Shown here: piece by piece, positions 1-8,192 of the stretch
How positions within the stretch are numbered: position 1 is the first letter of the stretch
How the letters are laid out: each line of letters starts with the position of its first letter
From: Flavonifractor sp. An82
GTDB taxonomy: Bacteria > Bacillota > Clostridia > Oscillospirales > Oscillospiraceae
Reading direction: 5' to 3'
Length of the DNA: 64,000 bases
Assembly (NCBI RefSeq): GCF_002159265.1
Contig: NZ_NFHG01000002.1
Coordinates: forward strand, 240,145 to 304,144
Position numbers and translations under genes: made by a program
Notes under the pieces: model-generated
What the model saw: only the letters and a program-made list of their open reading frames with translations
Told to the model about the DNA's origin: nothing
Database searches by the model: none

Positions 1-1
1 C

Positions 2-1156
2 ACCTTCTCCAACCCCCTGCTCGGTATTCTGGTGGGCACCCTCTTCACCGCGCTTATCCAGTCCTCCTCCGCCTCCGTCGGCATTCTGCAGGCCCTGGCG
101 GCTAGCGGCGTCATCGGCCTTGACAGCGCCGTGTTCGTCCTGTTCGGTCAGAACATTGGTACCTGTATCACCGCTGTGCTGGCCTCCATTGGCACCAGCC
201 GCAACGCCAAGCGCACCACCGTGATTCACCTGATGTTCAATCTGTTCGGCACGGTGCTCTTTACCGCCGTCTGCATTCTGACCCCCCTGACCGACTTCAT
301 GGTGAATCTGACGCCTGACAGCCCGGCGGCTCAGATCGCCAACATGCACACCTTGTTTAACATTGTCACCACCATCCTGCTGCTGCCCTTCGGCAATAAA
401 CTGGTGAAGCTGGCTATGCACATTCTGCCTGACCGGCGGGAGAGCGGGGAAGAGGGTATGCACCTGGCCTATCTGGTGCCCAATCCCACCCACACCAAGC
501 AGGAGCATCCCATCGGCTTTTCCGCCATGTACATTACCCAGCTGCGGCAGGAGCTCAACCGCATGCTGGGCATGGCCCGGGACAACATCGCCACCTGCTT
601 CCAGGCGGTGCTGGATGTTGACCCCAAGAAGATGGAGGGCGCCGAGGCCACCGAGGACTATCTGGACTATCTGAACAAGGAGATCTCCCAGTACATCTCC
701 CAGGTCATCGTTCATGAGACCAACGAGCAGGATTCCACCGCCGTCAGCGCCTACTTCAAGATCACCGGCAACATTGAGCGCATCGGTGATCACGCCATGA
801 ATATCTGCGAATATACCCAGATGATGCATGATAAGGATATCCATTTCTCCCCTGATGCTCAAGAGGAGATCCGGCAGATGGAGCAGGTGAGTCTGGAGGC
901 GTTGGATCTGCTGGGACAGGAGGTTACCGATCCCACCAAGTGGCTGACCAAGGTGTCTGCTCTGGAGCAGCGGATCGACGATATGACGGAAGCCTACCGC
1001 CGCAATCAGCTCAAGCGGATGCGCAAGGGGGCCTGTTCCGATGAGGCCTGTATCATTTTCTCCGAGCTGCTGACCGACTTTGAGCGGATCGGCGACCACG
1101 CTCTGAATATCGCACAGGAGCGCGCTTCCATTTCCTCTGACGCCACCGGTATCTGA
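2..1156 (+). CDS. Na+/phosphate cotransporter family protein with PhoU domain (5' end outside window)
   Basis: This is the C-terminal part of a Na/Pi cotransporter (NptA/PNaS family), an inner-membrane symporter that takes up phosphate with sodium. The open frame runs in from the left edge, so the start is not visible. The first ~110 codons hold the second membrane repeat with the family's QSSSA motif (LIQSSSASVG) and the matching QN motif (LFGQNIGTCITA). After a short linker come two PhoU-like helical hairpins, each carrying the signature ERIGDHA.NI. PhoU tails are typical of Firmicute members and are thought to regulate transport. A strong hairpin terminator follows the stop. Nothing looks broken apart from the window edge. 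Family assignment is secure; the ion specificity is inferred from the family. Confidence 0.9.
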   Translation, partial: TFSNPLLGILVGTLFTALIQSSSASVGILQALAASGVIGLDSAVFVLFGQNIGTCITAVLASIGTSRNAKRTTVIHLMFNLFGTVLFTAVCILTPLTDFMVNLTPDSPAAQIANMHTLFNIVTTILLLPFGNKLVKLAMHILPDRRESGEEGMHLAYLVPNPTHTKQEHPIGFSAMYITQLRQELNRMLGMARDNIATCFQAVLDVDPKKMEGAEATEDYLDYLNKEISQYISQVIVHETNEQDSTAVSAYFKITGNIERIGDHAMNICEYTQMMHDKDIHFSPDAQEEIRQMEQVSLEALDLLGQEVTDPTKWLTKVSALEQRIDDMTEAYRRNQLKRMRKGACSDEACIIFSELLTDFERIGDHALNIAQERASISSDATGI

Positions 1157-1165
1157 ATCGCAAAT

Positions 1166-1205
1166 AAGACCGCCTTCCGGCCATTGGCCGGGAGGCGGTC
1201 TTTTG
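1166..1205. terminator. Bidirectional rho-independent terminator
   Basis: A 10 bp outer stem (1166-1175 pairing with 1193-1202) encloses a second GC-rich stem, followed by a T-run on + and an A-rich flank on the other side. It sits between two convergent genes, the phosphate transporter and the MATE exporter, and can serve both. Confidence 0.85.
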
Positions 1206-1209
1206 CTGT

Positions 1210-2505
1210 TCAGGGGACGGACAGTACCTTGCGGCTGGCGCTCAGGCACAGCAGCAGTGTGAGGGCTTCTGTGACCGGGAAGGCAAGCCAGATTCCGGTG
1301 ACCCCCAGCACCCAGGCCAGCAGAAGGACCAGAATGGCGATACCCACGCCGCCCCGGAAGAGGGAGAGCAGGAAGGAGGCCCGGGGCTGTTCCACCGCCC
1401 CCAGAAAGGAAGCGGCGATGATGTTGGGCCCTGCAAAGAGAAAACCCCAGAAGTAGAGCCGCAGGCCGTTTACCGCCAGCCGGGCCAGCTCCGGGTCGCC
1501 GTCCCGGTTGAACAAAGCCGCCAGAGGCTCCGCCCAAAGCTGGGCGATCAGGGCCAGTGCCAGTCCCACCAGACAGGATACCAGCAGGGCCAGGCGGCAG
1601 AGCTGACGGACGGCATGCTGCTCTCCCCGACCGTAGGACTGGCTGATGAGGGGCTGGGCGCCCTGGGACAGGCCGGTGAACAAAGCCAGGGCCATCAGGG
1701 CCAGATTGGCCACGATGCCGTAGGCCGCCACCCCAATGGTACCGGCAGCCTGGAGCATCAGAGTGTTGTACAGGGCCAGCACCATGCAGCCGGTAAACTC
1801 ATTGAGAAAGGCGGCGCTGCCCAGACCGGCTGTGTCGGCCAGGGCCCGGGGCACTTGTGCAGGGCGGGCCAGGCGGAATTGGCTGCGGCCGGTGAGGATG
1901 TGAAGGGAGCAGAGACACAGACCGATCACCGGGGCGATGCCGGTGGCCAGAGCCGCACCGAAGATGCCCATGTGGAGAGGATAGAGGAAGAGGTAGTCAA
2001 GGGCAATGTTGGCCAGACTGCCGGTAAGCATGGCGGCCATGGCCAGCTTTGGATTGCCGTCGTTGCGGACAAAGCACACCATTACATGATTGAGCAGGAA
2101 GCAGGGAGAGAAGAGAAGCACCGTACGCAGGTAAATGGTGCACAGGGGCAGGGTATCGGCGTTGCCTCCCAGCACCAGGGCAAGGGGTCGGGCGCAGAAG
2201 CCGCCCAGCAGCGCTAAAATGATCCCCAGCCCCAACCCGGTGAGCAAGGACAGGGTAAAAGTGCGGTTGGCCCGGGGCTCATCCCCCTGATACCGGCAAA
2301 TGGAATAGCGGGTGGCCCCGCCGATCCCCAGCAGAACACCCAGCCCGTTGATGAGCCCGAAAATGGGAATGGCCAGATTGAGGGCCGCCAGTCCGTCCGC
2401 CCCCAGTCGGTTGGCTACAAAGAAGGTGTCCGCCATGATATAGCCCGACAGGCCCAGGGCCCCCAGCATGTTGAGGGAGATGTATTTGAAAAAGGTACGT
2501 ACCAT
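1210..2505 (-). CDS. MATE family multidrug/metabolite exporter
   Basis: A 431-residue polytopic membrane protein of the MATE (NorM/DinF superfamily) cation-coupled exporters. Length and about 12 hydrophobic segments match the family. The N-terminus (FKYISLNMLGALGLSGY) and the early TFFVANRLGADGLAALN segment are typical of MatE repeat 1, and a related repeat begins near residue 220. The ATG at 2505 follows a GGAGGAG ribosome site. It lies downstream of gatB on the same strand but is separated from it by a dedicated promoter and a long perfect hairpin, so expression is probably conditional. The substrate cannot be told from the sequence. Confidence 0.88.
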   Translation of the reverse strand: MVRTFFKYISLNMLGALGLSGYIMADTFFVANRLGADGLAALNLAIPIFGLINGLGVLLGIGGATRYSICRYQGDEPRANRTFTLSLLTGLGLGIILALLGGFCARPLALVLGGNADTLPLCTIYLRTVLLFSPCFLLNHVMVCFVRNDGNPKLAMAAMLTGSLANIALDYLFLYPLHMGIFGAALATGIAPVIGLCLCSLHILTGRSQFRLARPAQVPRALADTAGLGSAAFLNEFTGCMVLALYNTLMLQAAGTIGVAAYGIVANLALMALALFTGLSQGAQPLISQSYGRGEQHAVRQLCRLALLVSCLVGLALALIAQLWAEPLAALFNRDGDPELARLAVNGLRLYFWGFLFAGPNIIAASFLGAVEQPRASFLLSLFRGGVGIAILVLLLAWVLGVTGIWLAFPVTEALTLLLCLSASRKVLSVP

Positions 2506-2537
2506 GTCCGCTCCTCCCAGGTGTGCTGTGCAAACAA

Positions 2538-2594
2538 AAAACGTGCCTGAGTATATTCCTTCAAAGACCTACGGAATATACTCAGGCACGTTTT
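2538..2594 (-). terminator. 22-bp perfect hairpin plus T-run in the MATE leader (terminator or attenuator)
   Basis: Arms 2538-2559 and 2573-2594 are perfect reverse complements over 22 bp with a 13-nt loop. Read on the minus strand the hairpin is followed by a T-run and lies only 33 nt before the MATE start codon. It could end the aspS-gatCAB transcript. However, the only good promoter seen for the MATE gene lies upstream of it, so it may also act as an attenuator. Confidence 0.8.
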
Positions 2595-2644
2595 ATCGCC
2601 GATCCGGTGACCGACGTCATGCACAGATTTAATTTGTGGATAAG

Positions 2645-2673
2645 AGCATAACAGAAGGATAGAAAAATGTCAA
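2645..2673 (-). promoter_or_regulatory. Sigma-70-type promoter for the MATE gene
   Basis: On the minus strand TTGACA (2668-2673) and TATGCT (2645-2650) are separated by exactly 17 nt. The -35 box overlaps the gatB stop codon. The predicted transcript begins near 2638 and runs through the 2538-2594 hairpin before reaching the MATE start. Confidence 0.7.
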
Positions 2674-4109
2674 GGCGTGGGGGAAAACGACTGGGACAGC
2701 TTCTCCCGCAGCACCTGGTTGACCACCGCCGGGGCGGCCTGGCCCTTGAGCTGGCGCATGACCTGGCCCACCAGAAAGCCGAAGGCCTTTTCCTTGCCCG
2801 ACTTGAAGTCCTCCACCGACTTCTGGTTGGCGGAGAGCACCTGCTCCACCACGGCGGTCACCAGTCCGGCGTCGGACACCTGCTCCAGACCGTGCTCCTT
2901 AATATAGGCATCCACGTCGCCGTCGTCGGCAAAGACCGCCTCAAAGACCTTGACGGCGGTGTTGCGGTTGAGCTTGCCCTTTGCCACCAGAGCTATGAGT
3001 TTAGCCAGAGTGGGGGGCGTCAGGCGCATATCCTTGGCCTCCAGGCCGTGGGCGGACAGCTGGCCCAGCACCTGACCCATGATCCAGTTGGAGGCCTGCT
3101 TGGGATCGGCCCCCAGAGCCACCACTTCCTCAAAAAAGTCGGCCAGGGCCTTTTGGCTGGTGATCATCTCCGTGTCATAGGCGGGCAGACCCCAGTCGGC
3201 CTGATAGCGGGCCCGCTTGGCCTCCGCCAGCTCGGGCTGGGCGGCCCGGAGCCCCTCGATATATTCGTCGGACAGCTCCAGGGGCGGGATGTCCGGCTCG
3301 GGGAAGTAGCGGTAGTCCTGGGCGTTCTCTTTGGAGCGCATGGCGTAGGTGGCATCCTTGTTCTCGTCCCACCGCCGGGTCTCCTGGACCACCCGCTTGC
3401 CCTCCTCAATGAGCTCAATCTGCCGCCGGGCCTCGTAGGCGATGGCCCGGGAGATGGCCTTAAAGGAGTTCAGGTTCTTCATCTCGGTGCGGGTGCCGAA
3501 CTCTTCTGAGCCGGCGGGGCGCACCGACAGGTTTACGTCGCACCGCAGGGAGCCCTCCTGCATCTTGCAGTCAGACACGCCCAGGTATTGCAGGGTGGAG
3601 CGCAGCTTCTCCAGGTAGGCAATGACCTCCTCCGCCGAGCGGAAGTCGGGCTCGGTGACGATCTCGATCAGGGGCACGCCGCAGCGGTTGTAGTCCGCCC
3701 GGGTCTGGTCCAGCCAGGGGTCGTGGACCAGTTTGCCTGCGTCCTCCTCCATGTGCAGCTCGTGGATGCGCACGGTCTTGCCTTCCCCAATGTCCACTTT
3801 GCCGTCGTGGCAGATGGGCAGGTAGAGCTGGGAGATCTGATAGGCCTTGGGCAGGTCGGGATAGAAATAGTTCTTCCGGTCAAAGCGGCTGACCCGGCTG
3901 ATCTCACAGTTCAGGGCCAGACCGGCCTTTACCGCAAATTCCAGCACCTTTTCGTTGAGCACCGGCAGGGTGCCCGGCATACCGGTACATACCGGACAGC
4001 AGTGGGTGTTGGGCGCGCCGCCGAATTGGGTGGTGCAGGAGCAGAAAATCTTGGTCTTGGTGGCCAGCTCCACATGGGTCTCCAGACCGATTACAGTTTC
4101 CCAGGTCAT
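2670..4109 (-). CDS. gatB: Asp-tRNA(Asn)/Glu-tRNA(Gln) amidotransferase subunit B
   Basis: GatB is the tRNA-binding, kinase-like subunit of the GatCAB amidotransferase. The complex converts misacylated Glu-tRNA(Gln) and Asp-tRNA(Asn) to Gln- and Asn-tRNA in the cytoplasm. The 479 residues are full length. The N-terminus has the signature ETVIGLETHVELATKTKIFC and the CxC...C..C zinc pattern (CSCTT, CCPVC). The cradle domain includes the D.NR.GVPLIEIV motif, and the C-terminal helical and YqeY tail domains bind tRNA. Its start overlaps the gatA stop by 4 nt, indicating translational coupling. It is the last gene of the aspS-gatC-gatA-gatB operon. Confidence 0.97.
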   Translation of the reverse strand: MTWETVIGLETHVELATKTKIFCSCTTQFGGAPNTHCCPVCTGMPGTLPVLNEKVLEFAVKAGLALNCEISRVSRFDRKNYFYPDLPKAYQISQLYLPICHDGKVDIGEGKTVRIHELHMEEDAGKLVHDPWLDQTRADYNRCGVPLIEIVTEPDFRSAEEVIAYLEKLRSTLQYLGVSDCKMQEGSLRCDVNLSVRPAGSEEFGTRTEMKNLNSFKAISRAIAYEARRQIELIEEGKRVVQETRRWDENKDATYAMRSKENAQDYRYFPEPDIPPLELSDEYIEGLRAAQPELAEAKRARYQADWGLPAYDTEMITSQKALADFFEEVVALGADPKQASNWIMGQVLGQLSAHGLEAKDMRLTPPTLAKLIALVAKGKLNRNTAVKVFEAVFADDGDVDAYIKEHGLEQVSDAGLVTAVVEQVLSANQKSVEDFKSGKEKAFGFLVGQVMRQLKGQAAPAVVNQVLREKLSQSFSPTP

Positions 4110-5548
4110 TGGACGTCGCCTCCTTTGGGGCTTTTCTTGTTCCAGTCAGTCTCCAGCTGGAAGGCGTGGGCGGCGTTGAGCACCGCGCCGTCACCCAAAG
4201 CGGGACCGATAAGCTGGGCGCCGATGGGCATGCCCTTGCCGTCAAAGCCGCAGGGCATGGACAGGGCGGGCAGGCCGGCCAGGTTCACCGACACGGTGTA
4301 GATGTCGCTGAGGTACATTTTCAGAGGGTCGGTGAGGCTCTCGCCCAGCTTGGGGGCGGTGGTGGGGGCCACCGGAGTGAGGAGCAGGTCATACTTGGTA
4401 AAGGCCTCGTCAAAGGCCTTCTTGATGACCGCCTTCACCTGGAGGGCCTTTTTATAGTAGGCGTCGTAATAGCCGGAGGACAGCACGAAGGTGCCCAGCA
4501 GGATGCGCCGCTTTACCTCGGAGCCAAAGCCCTGGGTGCGGGTCTTGCAGTAGAGGTCGGTGAGATCCTCATAACCCTCTGCCCGCCAGCCGTACTTCAC
4601 GCCGTCAAACCGGGACAGGTTGGAGGAGGCCTCGGCGGCGGCGATGATATAGTAGGTGGGCACCACGTACTCCATCACCGGCAGGGCAAATTCTTCCACC
4701 GTGGCCCCGCGGGCCTTGAGCACCTCGGCGGCGGCCAGCACGGCGGCCCGCACCTCGGGGTCCAGGCCCTCGCCGAAGCAGTCCACCGGCAGGCCGATCT
4801 TCTTGCCCTTCAGGTCGCCGGCGAGGGAGGCCAGCAGTCCCCCGGCGGGGGCGTCCAGGCTGGTGCCGTCCCGGGGGTCCTTGCCCTGAATCAGGTCCAG
4901 CACCGCCGCACAGTCGGCGGCGGACCGGGCGATGGGGCCCATCTGGTCCAGGGAGGAGGCGTAGGCGATGAGGCCGTACCGGGACACGGTGCCGTAGGTG
5001 GGCTTCATACCGGTGACGCCGCAGTAGGCGGCGGGCTGGCGGATGGAGCCGCCGGTGTCCGAGCCGATGGCGTACCACACCTCACCGGCTGCCACGGCGG
5101 CGGCGGCGCCGCCGGAGGAGCCGCCCGCCGCCCGGGTGAGATCCCAGGGGTTTTTCACGGGGCCGTAGTGGGAGGTCTCGGAGGTGGAGCCCATGGCGAA
5201 CTCGTCCATATTCAGCTTGCCCATGGACACCGCCCCGGCGGCACTCAAACGCTCCACCACCGTGGCATCATAGCAGGGCACGAAGCCCTCCAGAATTTTG
5301 GAGGCGCAGGTGGTGGCCACCCCTTTGGTGCAGATGTTGTCCTTGTAGGCCATGGGTACCCCGGCCAGGGGGGAGGCGGACAGATCGGCCGCCTGGAAGG
5401 CGGGGCCGTCCACCGTCACAAAGGCGTTGTTATCCGGTTGGGCGGCATGGATGCGGGAGAGGGCGGCCTCCACCGCCTCCTGCTGGGACACCTCGCCGGA
5501 GCGGAGCTTTTCTGCCAGCTCCAGGGCAGTCAGTTCATACAGTTCCAT
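4106..5548 (-). CDS. gatA: Asp-tRNA(Asn)/Glu-tRNA(Gln) amidotransferase subunit A
   Basis: GatA is the amidase-signature subunit that releases ammonia from glutamine for GatB. The 480-residue protein has the full Ser-cisSer-Lys triad: Lys69 (MAYKDN), Ser144 in the GGSSGG loop and Ser168 in DTGGSIR, with the spacing seen in characterised GatA proteins. The ATG follows GAGGTAG. It sits directly after gatC and overlaps gatB by 4 nt. There are no signs of degeneration. Confidence 0.97.
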   Translation of the reverse strand: MELYELTALELAEKLRSGEVSQQEAVEAALSRIHAAQPDNNAFVTVDGPAFQAADLSASPLAGVPMAYKDNICTKGVATTCASKILEGFVPCYDATVVERLSAAGAVSMGKLNMDEFAMGSTSETSHYGPVKNPWDLTRAAGGSSGGAAAAVAAGEVWYAIGSDTGGSIRQPAAYCGVTGMKPTYGTVSRYGLIAYASSLDQMGPIARSAADCAAVLDLIQGKDPRDGTSLDAPAGGLLASLAGDLKGKKIGLPVDCFGEGLDPEVRAAVLAAAEVLKARGATVEEFALPVMEYVVPTYYIIAAAEASSNLSRFDGVKYGWRAEGYEDLTDLYCKTRTQGFGSEVKRRILLGTFVLSSGYYDAYYKKALQVKAVIKKAFDEAFTKYDLLLTPVAPTTAPKLGESLTDPLKMYLSDIYTVSVNLAGLPALSMPCGFDGKGMPIGAQLIGPALGDGAVLNAAHAFQLETDWNKKSPKGGDVQ

Positions 5549-5558
5549 GTGTTCTACC

Positions 5559-5846
5559 TCACTCTACCGCCTTGGGGACCAGGAAGGTCTCGCCGTCCCC
5601 GGCGGGAGACCCTGCCAGCAGGGTCTCCCGGTCGTAGGACGGTACCACCTGATCGGAGCGCAGCACGTTTTTCAGGGGGAAAATGTGGCTCAGAGGCTCC
5701 ACATCGGTGGTATCCAGGGTGTTGAGCACATCCATATAGGCCACGATGCGCTCCAGCTCCGCCGTCATGGCGGTTTTCTCCTCCGCCGGCAGCTGGAGCC
5801 GGGAGAGCTGGGAGATATAGTCAACCATATCCTCGGTGATTTTCAT
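5559..5846 (-). CDS. gatC: Asp-tRNA(Asn)/Glu-tRNA(Gln) amidotransferase subunit C
   Basis: GatC is the small belt-like subunit that holds GatA and GatB together. The 95 residues match the usual length, and the protein carries the family features ISQLSRLQLPAEEK near the N-terminus and DVEPLSH in the middle. The ATG at 5846 has AAGGAGG upstream, 12 nt after the aspS stop. The gene order aspS-gatC-gatA-gatB keeps the synthetase and the amidotransferase in one transcript. Confidence 0.96.
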   Translation of the reverse strand: MKITEDMVDYISQLSRLQLPAEEKTAMTAELERIVAYMDVLNTLDTTDVEPLSHIFPLKNVLRSDQVVPSYDRETLLAGSPAGDGETFLVPKAVE

Positions 5847-5858
5847 ATTTGATCCTCC

Positions 5859-7157
5859 TTAAGGTTCCAGGCGGGTGCGGTCTCTGGGGAAGAGGCAGGC
5901 CCGACGGACGTTGTCCAATCCGCACAGCTGCATGGTCAGACGCTCCAGGCCGATGCCCAGGCCGCCGTGGGGGGGCATGCCGTGCTTGTGGATCATGAGA
6001 TAGCTTTCGAACTCTGCCGGGTCCATATCCCGGGCCTTCATCTTGGCCACCTGAGCGGCGTAGTCGTGGATACGCTGGCCGCCGGTGGTCACCTCCAGGC
6101 CCCGGAACAGCAGGTCGAAGGACAGGGTGAACCGGGCGTCGTCGGGATCGTCCATGGCGTAGAAGGGCCGCTTCTTGCTGGGATAGTGGGTGACGAACAC
6201 AAAGTCGCTGCCCCACTCCTCCTTGGCGTATTTGCCGATGGCGTGCTCCTCCTCCGGCTCCAGATCGAAGGGGTCCCGGATCTGATAGCCGTACTTCTCT
6301 GCCGCCAGCCGCTTGATCTCGTCGAAGCGGACAGCGGGGATTTTAGAGGCGTCGGGCAGCTCTACCCCCAGCAGAGCCAGCTCAGCGAAATACTCGCGCT
6401 TGAGCAGCTCCATCAGATGCTGGAGGAAGCCCTGCTCCATCTCCATGATCTCGGTAAAGGACTGGATATAGCCTATTTCAAAATCCAGGGAGGTGTACTC
6501 GTTCAGGTGGCGCTGGGTGGAGTGCTTCTCCGCCCGGAATACGGGGGCCACCTCGTATACCCGCTCAAAGGCGCCCACCATGGTCTGCTTGTAGAACTGG
6601 GGGGACTGGGCCAGGAAGGCCTTTTTGCCAAAGTAGTCCAGCCGGAAGATGTTGGACCCGCCTTCGGCCCCGGCGTGGACGATCTTGGGGGTGTGGATCT
6701 CGGTAAAGCCCTGACACTGGAGATAATCCCGGAAGGCCCGGCCAATGGCGGCCTGGATGCGGAACACCGCCCGCTCCTTGGGAGCTCTCAGCACCACCGG
6801 ACGCAGGCCAAGCTCGGTGTCCAGGTTCAGGTCCAGCTTCTTCTTGGACAGGGGCACCGGCAGGGGAGCGGCGGGACGGGAGAGGACCGTCAGCCGGGCG
6901 TCGGTCAGCTCTTTCCCACCGGGAGCCCGGGGCTCTTCCCGCCAGGTGCCTGCGGCGGTGACAGCGCACTCCTCGGTAGCCCCGTCCAGGGCGTCCTTTT
7001 TGGTGCACACGCACTGGACCAGGCCGGTCCGGGTACGCAGGGTGACGAAGGTGATGCCGCCCATGTCCCGCAGGGCATGGACTGCGCCGTGGATGGTGAC
7101 GGGCTGGTTATTCCGGCCCTCCACCGCTTTGTCGATTTGTCTTGCCAGGAATACCAT
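5859..7157 (-). CDS. aspS: Aspartyl-tRNA synthetase, archaeal-type and probably non-discriminating (AspRS2)
   Basis: A class II aminoacyl-tRNA synthetase of about 432 residues. It lacks the GAD insertion domain of normal bacterial AspRS (~590 residues), so it belongs to the short archaeal/eukaryotic type found in bacteria as AspRS2. An N-terminal OB fold is followed by the catalytic core with motif 2 (VFRAEKHSTQRHLNEY) and motif 3 (GGLGIGLERLTM). Linkage to gatCAB implies that it charges tRNA(Asn) with Asp for amidation. The ATG at 7157 is preferred. An in-frame GTG at 7166 lies only 2 nt after the AAAGG ribosome site, which is too close. Expression is under the T-box leader upstream. A second, standard AspRS elsewhere in the genome would be expected. 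Confidence 0.93.
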   Translation of the reverse strand: MVFLARQIDKAVEGRNNQPVTIHGAVHALRDMGGITFVTLRTRTGLVQCVCTKKDALDGATEECAVTAAGTWREEPRAPGGKELTDARLTVLSRPAAPLPVPLSKKKLDLNLDTELGLRPVVLRAPKERAVFRIQAAIGRAFRDYLQCQGFTEIHTPKIVHAGAEGGSNIFRLDYFGKKAFLAQSPQFYKQTMVGAFERVYEVAPVFRAEKHSTQRHLNEYTSLDFEIGYIQSFTEIMEMEQGFLQHLMELLKREYFAELALLGVELPDASKIPAVRFDEIKRLAAEKYGYQIRDPFDLEPEEEHAIGKYAKEEWGSDFVFVTHYPSKKRPFYAMDDPDDARFTLSFDLLFRGLEVTTGGQRIHDYAAQVAKMKARDMDPAEFESYLMIHKHGMPPHGGLGIGLERLTMQLCGLDNVRRACLFPRDRTRLEP

Positions 7158-7189
7158 ACCGTTCACAACCTTTCTTGTTTGAAAAAATA

Positions 7190-7447
7190 AAAAAAGTCCC
7201 GAAGTCGATCAAAACGACTTCGGGACGGAAAAACTCCGCGGTACCACCCGTAGTTGCCCCATCACCTTTGATGGAGCCACTTGGAACTCTTAACGCGAGT
7301 AATACGGACGAACCTACCTCCCAGACGGGACTCGGCACATCGGCTCAAAAGTGTTGCGCCATCCCATCCTGCCGGACCGGGCTCTCAGTCGGTGACCCGG
7401 ATTCTCTGTCGGCTCTCACGGGCGGCGGTCTTTGTCGCAGCCTTTAT
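7190..7447 (-). promoter_or_regulatory. T-box leader controlling aspS-gatCAB
   Basis: The conserved T-box segment (minus-strand GGGTGGTACCGCGG, 7236-7249) is followed by a strong terminator hairpin (7196-7207 with 7215-7226) and a T-run, about 30 nt before the aspS start. Upstream lie ~200 nt with AGAGA/GAGAG motifs consistent with stem I. Uncharged tRNA binding should stabilise the antiterminator and raise expression. A candidate specifier AAC (Asn) lies at 7353-7355 on the 3' side of a possible internal loop, but the fold was done by eye. A T-box on an aspS2-gatCAB operon that senses tRNA(Asn) and tRNA(Glu) is known from Clostridium acetobutylicum. Confidence 0.93.
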
Positions 7448-7453
7448 GGGCGT

Positions 7454-7482
7454 AGTATATGCGCTTTTTTTCGGAAAAGCAA
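7454..7482 (-). promoter_or_regulatory. Promoter of the aspS-gatCAB operon
   Basis: On the minus strand TTGCTT (7477-7482), a 17-nt spacer and TATACT (7454-7459). The start site is expected near 7447, just before the T-box leader. Confidence 0.7.
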
Positions 7483-7528
7483 CTGTGAATTTTGACAAAA
7501 TCTGCCCTAGGCAAAGGGAAGCGCTCTA

Positions 7529-7537
7529 TGTTACAAT
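7529..7537 (+). promoter_or_regulatory. Extended -10 promoter for the uracil-DNA glycosylase gene
   Basis: TGTTACAAT is an extended -10 element (TGnTACAAT) about 35 nt before the GTG start at 7572. No clear -35 box lies at the normal distance; a TTGACA at 7492 is too far upstream to pair with it. Confidence 0.45.
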
Positions 7538-7571
7538 GGGGAAAACCAGCGAAGAAAGGGGGTAGGACGGT

Positions 7572-8141
7572 GTGAAAAACTGGGACCAGCTCTACGCGGA
7601 ATGTATGGATTGCCGCAGGTGCAGCCTGGCCGATACCCGGCACAATGTGGTCTTTGGCGAGGGCGCCCGGGACGCGGAGGTCATGTTTATCGGCGAGGGC
7701 CCCGGCGAGCAGGAGGACCTGACTGGCCGTCCCTTTGTGGGTCGTGCGGGCCAGCTGCTGGACGACATGCTCACCATGATCGATCTGCGCCGGGACAAGG
7801 TTTTCATAGGCAACATGGTCAAGTGCCGTCCGCCGGGAAACCGGGACCCGCTGAACATTGAGCAGGAGGCCTGTATCGGCTATCTGCGCAATCAGGTGGC
7901 CCTCATCCGGCCCAAGATCATCGTCTGTCTGGGCCGCATTGCCGCCATCCGGCTGATGAAGGACGACTTCAAGATCACCCGGGAGCACGGCCAGTGGATG
8001 GAGAAGGCCGGGGTGTGGATGATGGCCATGTTCCATCCCTCCGCCCTGTTGCGGGACCCCTCCAAGCGGCCGGAGAGCTTTGTAGATCTGAAGACCCTCC
8101 AGGCCAAGATCCGGGAGGTCTGCACCCACACCTATGAATGA
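7572..8141 (+). CDS. Uracil-DNA glycosylase, family 4 (iron-sulfur type)
   Basis: This enzyme removes uracil from DNA to start base-excision repair. The 189-residue protein has the family-4 motif 1 GEGPGEQED and motif 2-type segment MFHPSALLR. The four [4Fe-4S] cysteine ligands are visible: Cys14 and Cys17 in CMDCRRC, one in NMVKCRPP and one in EACIGY. Length is normal. GTG is the start, supported by AAAGGGGG 9 nt upstream and by alignment of the first cysteines. The gene is monocistronic, between the divergent aspS leader and a bidirectional terminator. Confidence 0.93.
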   Translation: MKNWDQLYAECMDCRRCSLADTRHNVVFGEGARDAEVMFIGEGPGEQEDLTGRPFVGRAGQLLDDMLTMIDLRRDKVFIGNMVKCRPPGNRDPLNIEQEACIGYLRNQVALIRPKIIVCLGRIAAIRLMKDDFKITREHGQWMEKAGVWMMAMFHPSALLRDPSKRPESFVDLKTLQAKIREVCTHTYE

Positions 8142-8177
8142 AAATTGGGACCTGCCAGCGGCAGGTCCCAATTTTTT
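8141..8177. terminator. Bidirectional rho-independent terminator
   Basis: A perfect 16 bp stem (8141-8156 with 8160-8175) with a 3-nt loop, A-run before and T-run after. It overlaps the glycosylase stop and separates it from the convergent cysteine desulfidase gene. Confidence 0.9.
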
Positions 8178-8192
8178 GTTTTCGGAAAGCAA

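Noticed and set aside
1615..2217. Plus-strand 200-codon frame opposite the MATE gene
   Set aside because: It is antisense to a clear multi-pass exporter and has low-complexity composition.
7492..7537. TTGACA at 7492 as -35 box for the glycosylase gene
   Set aside because: The distance to the TACAAT box is more than 30 nt, so they cannot form one promoter. Only the extended -10 is supported.
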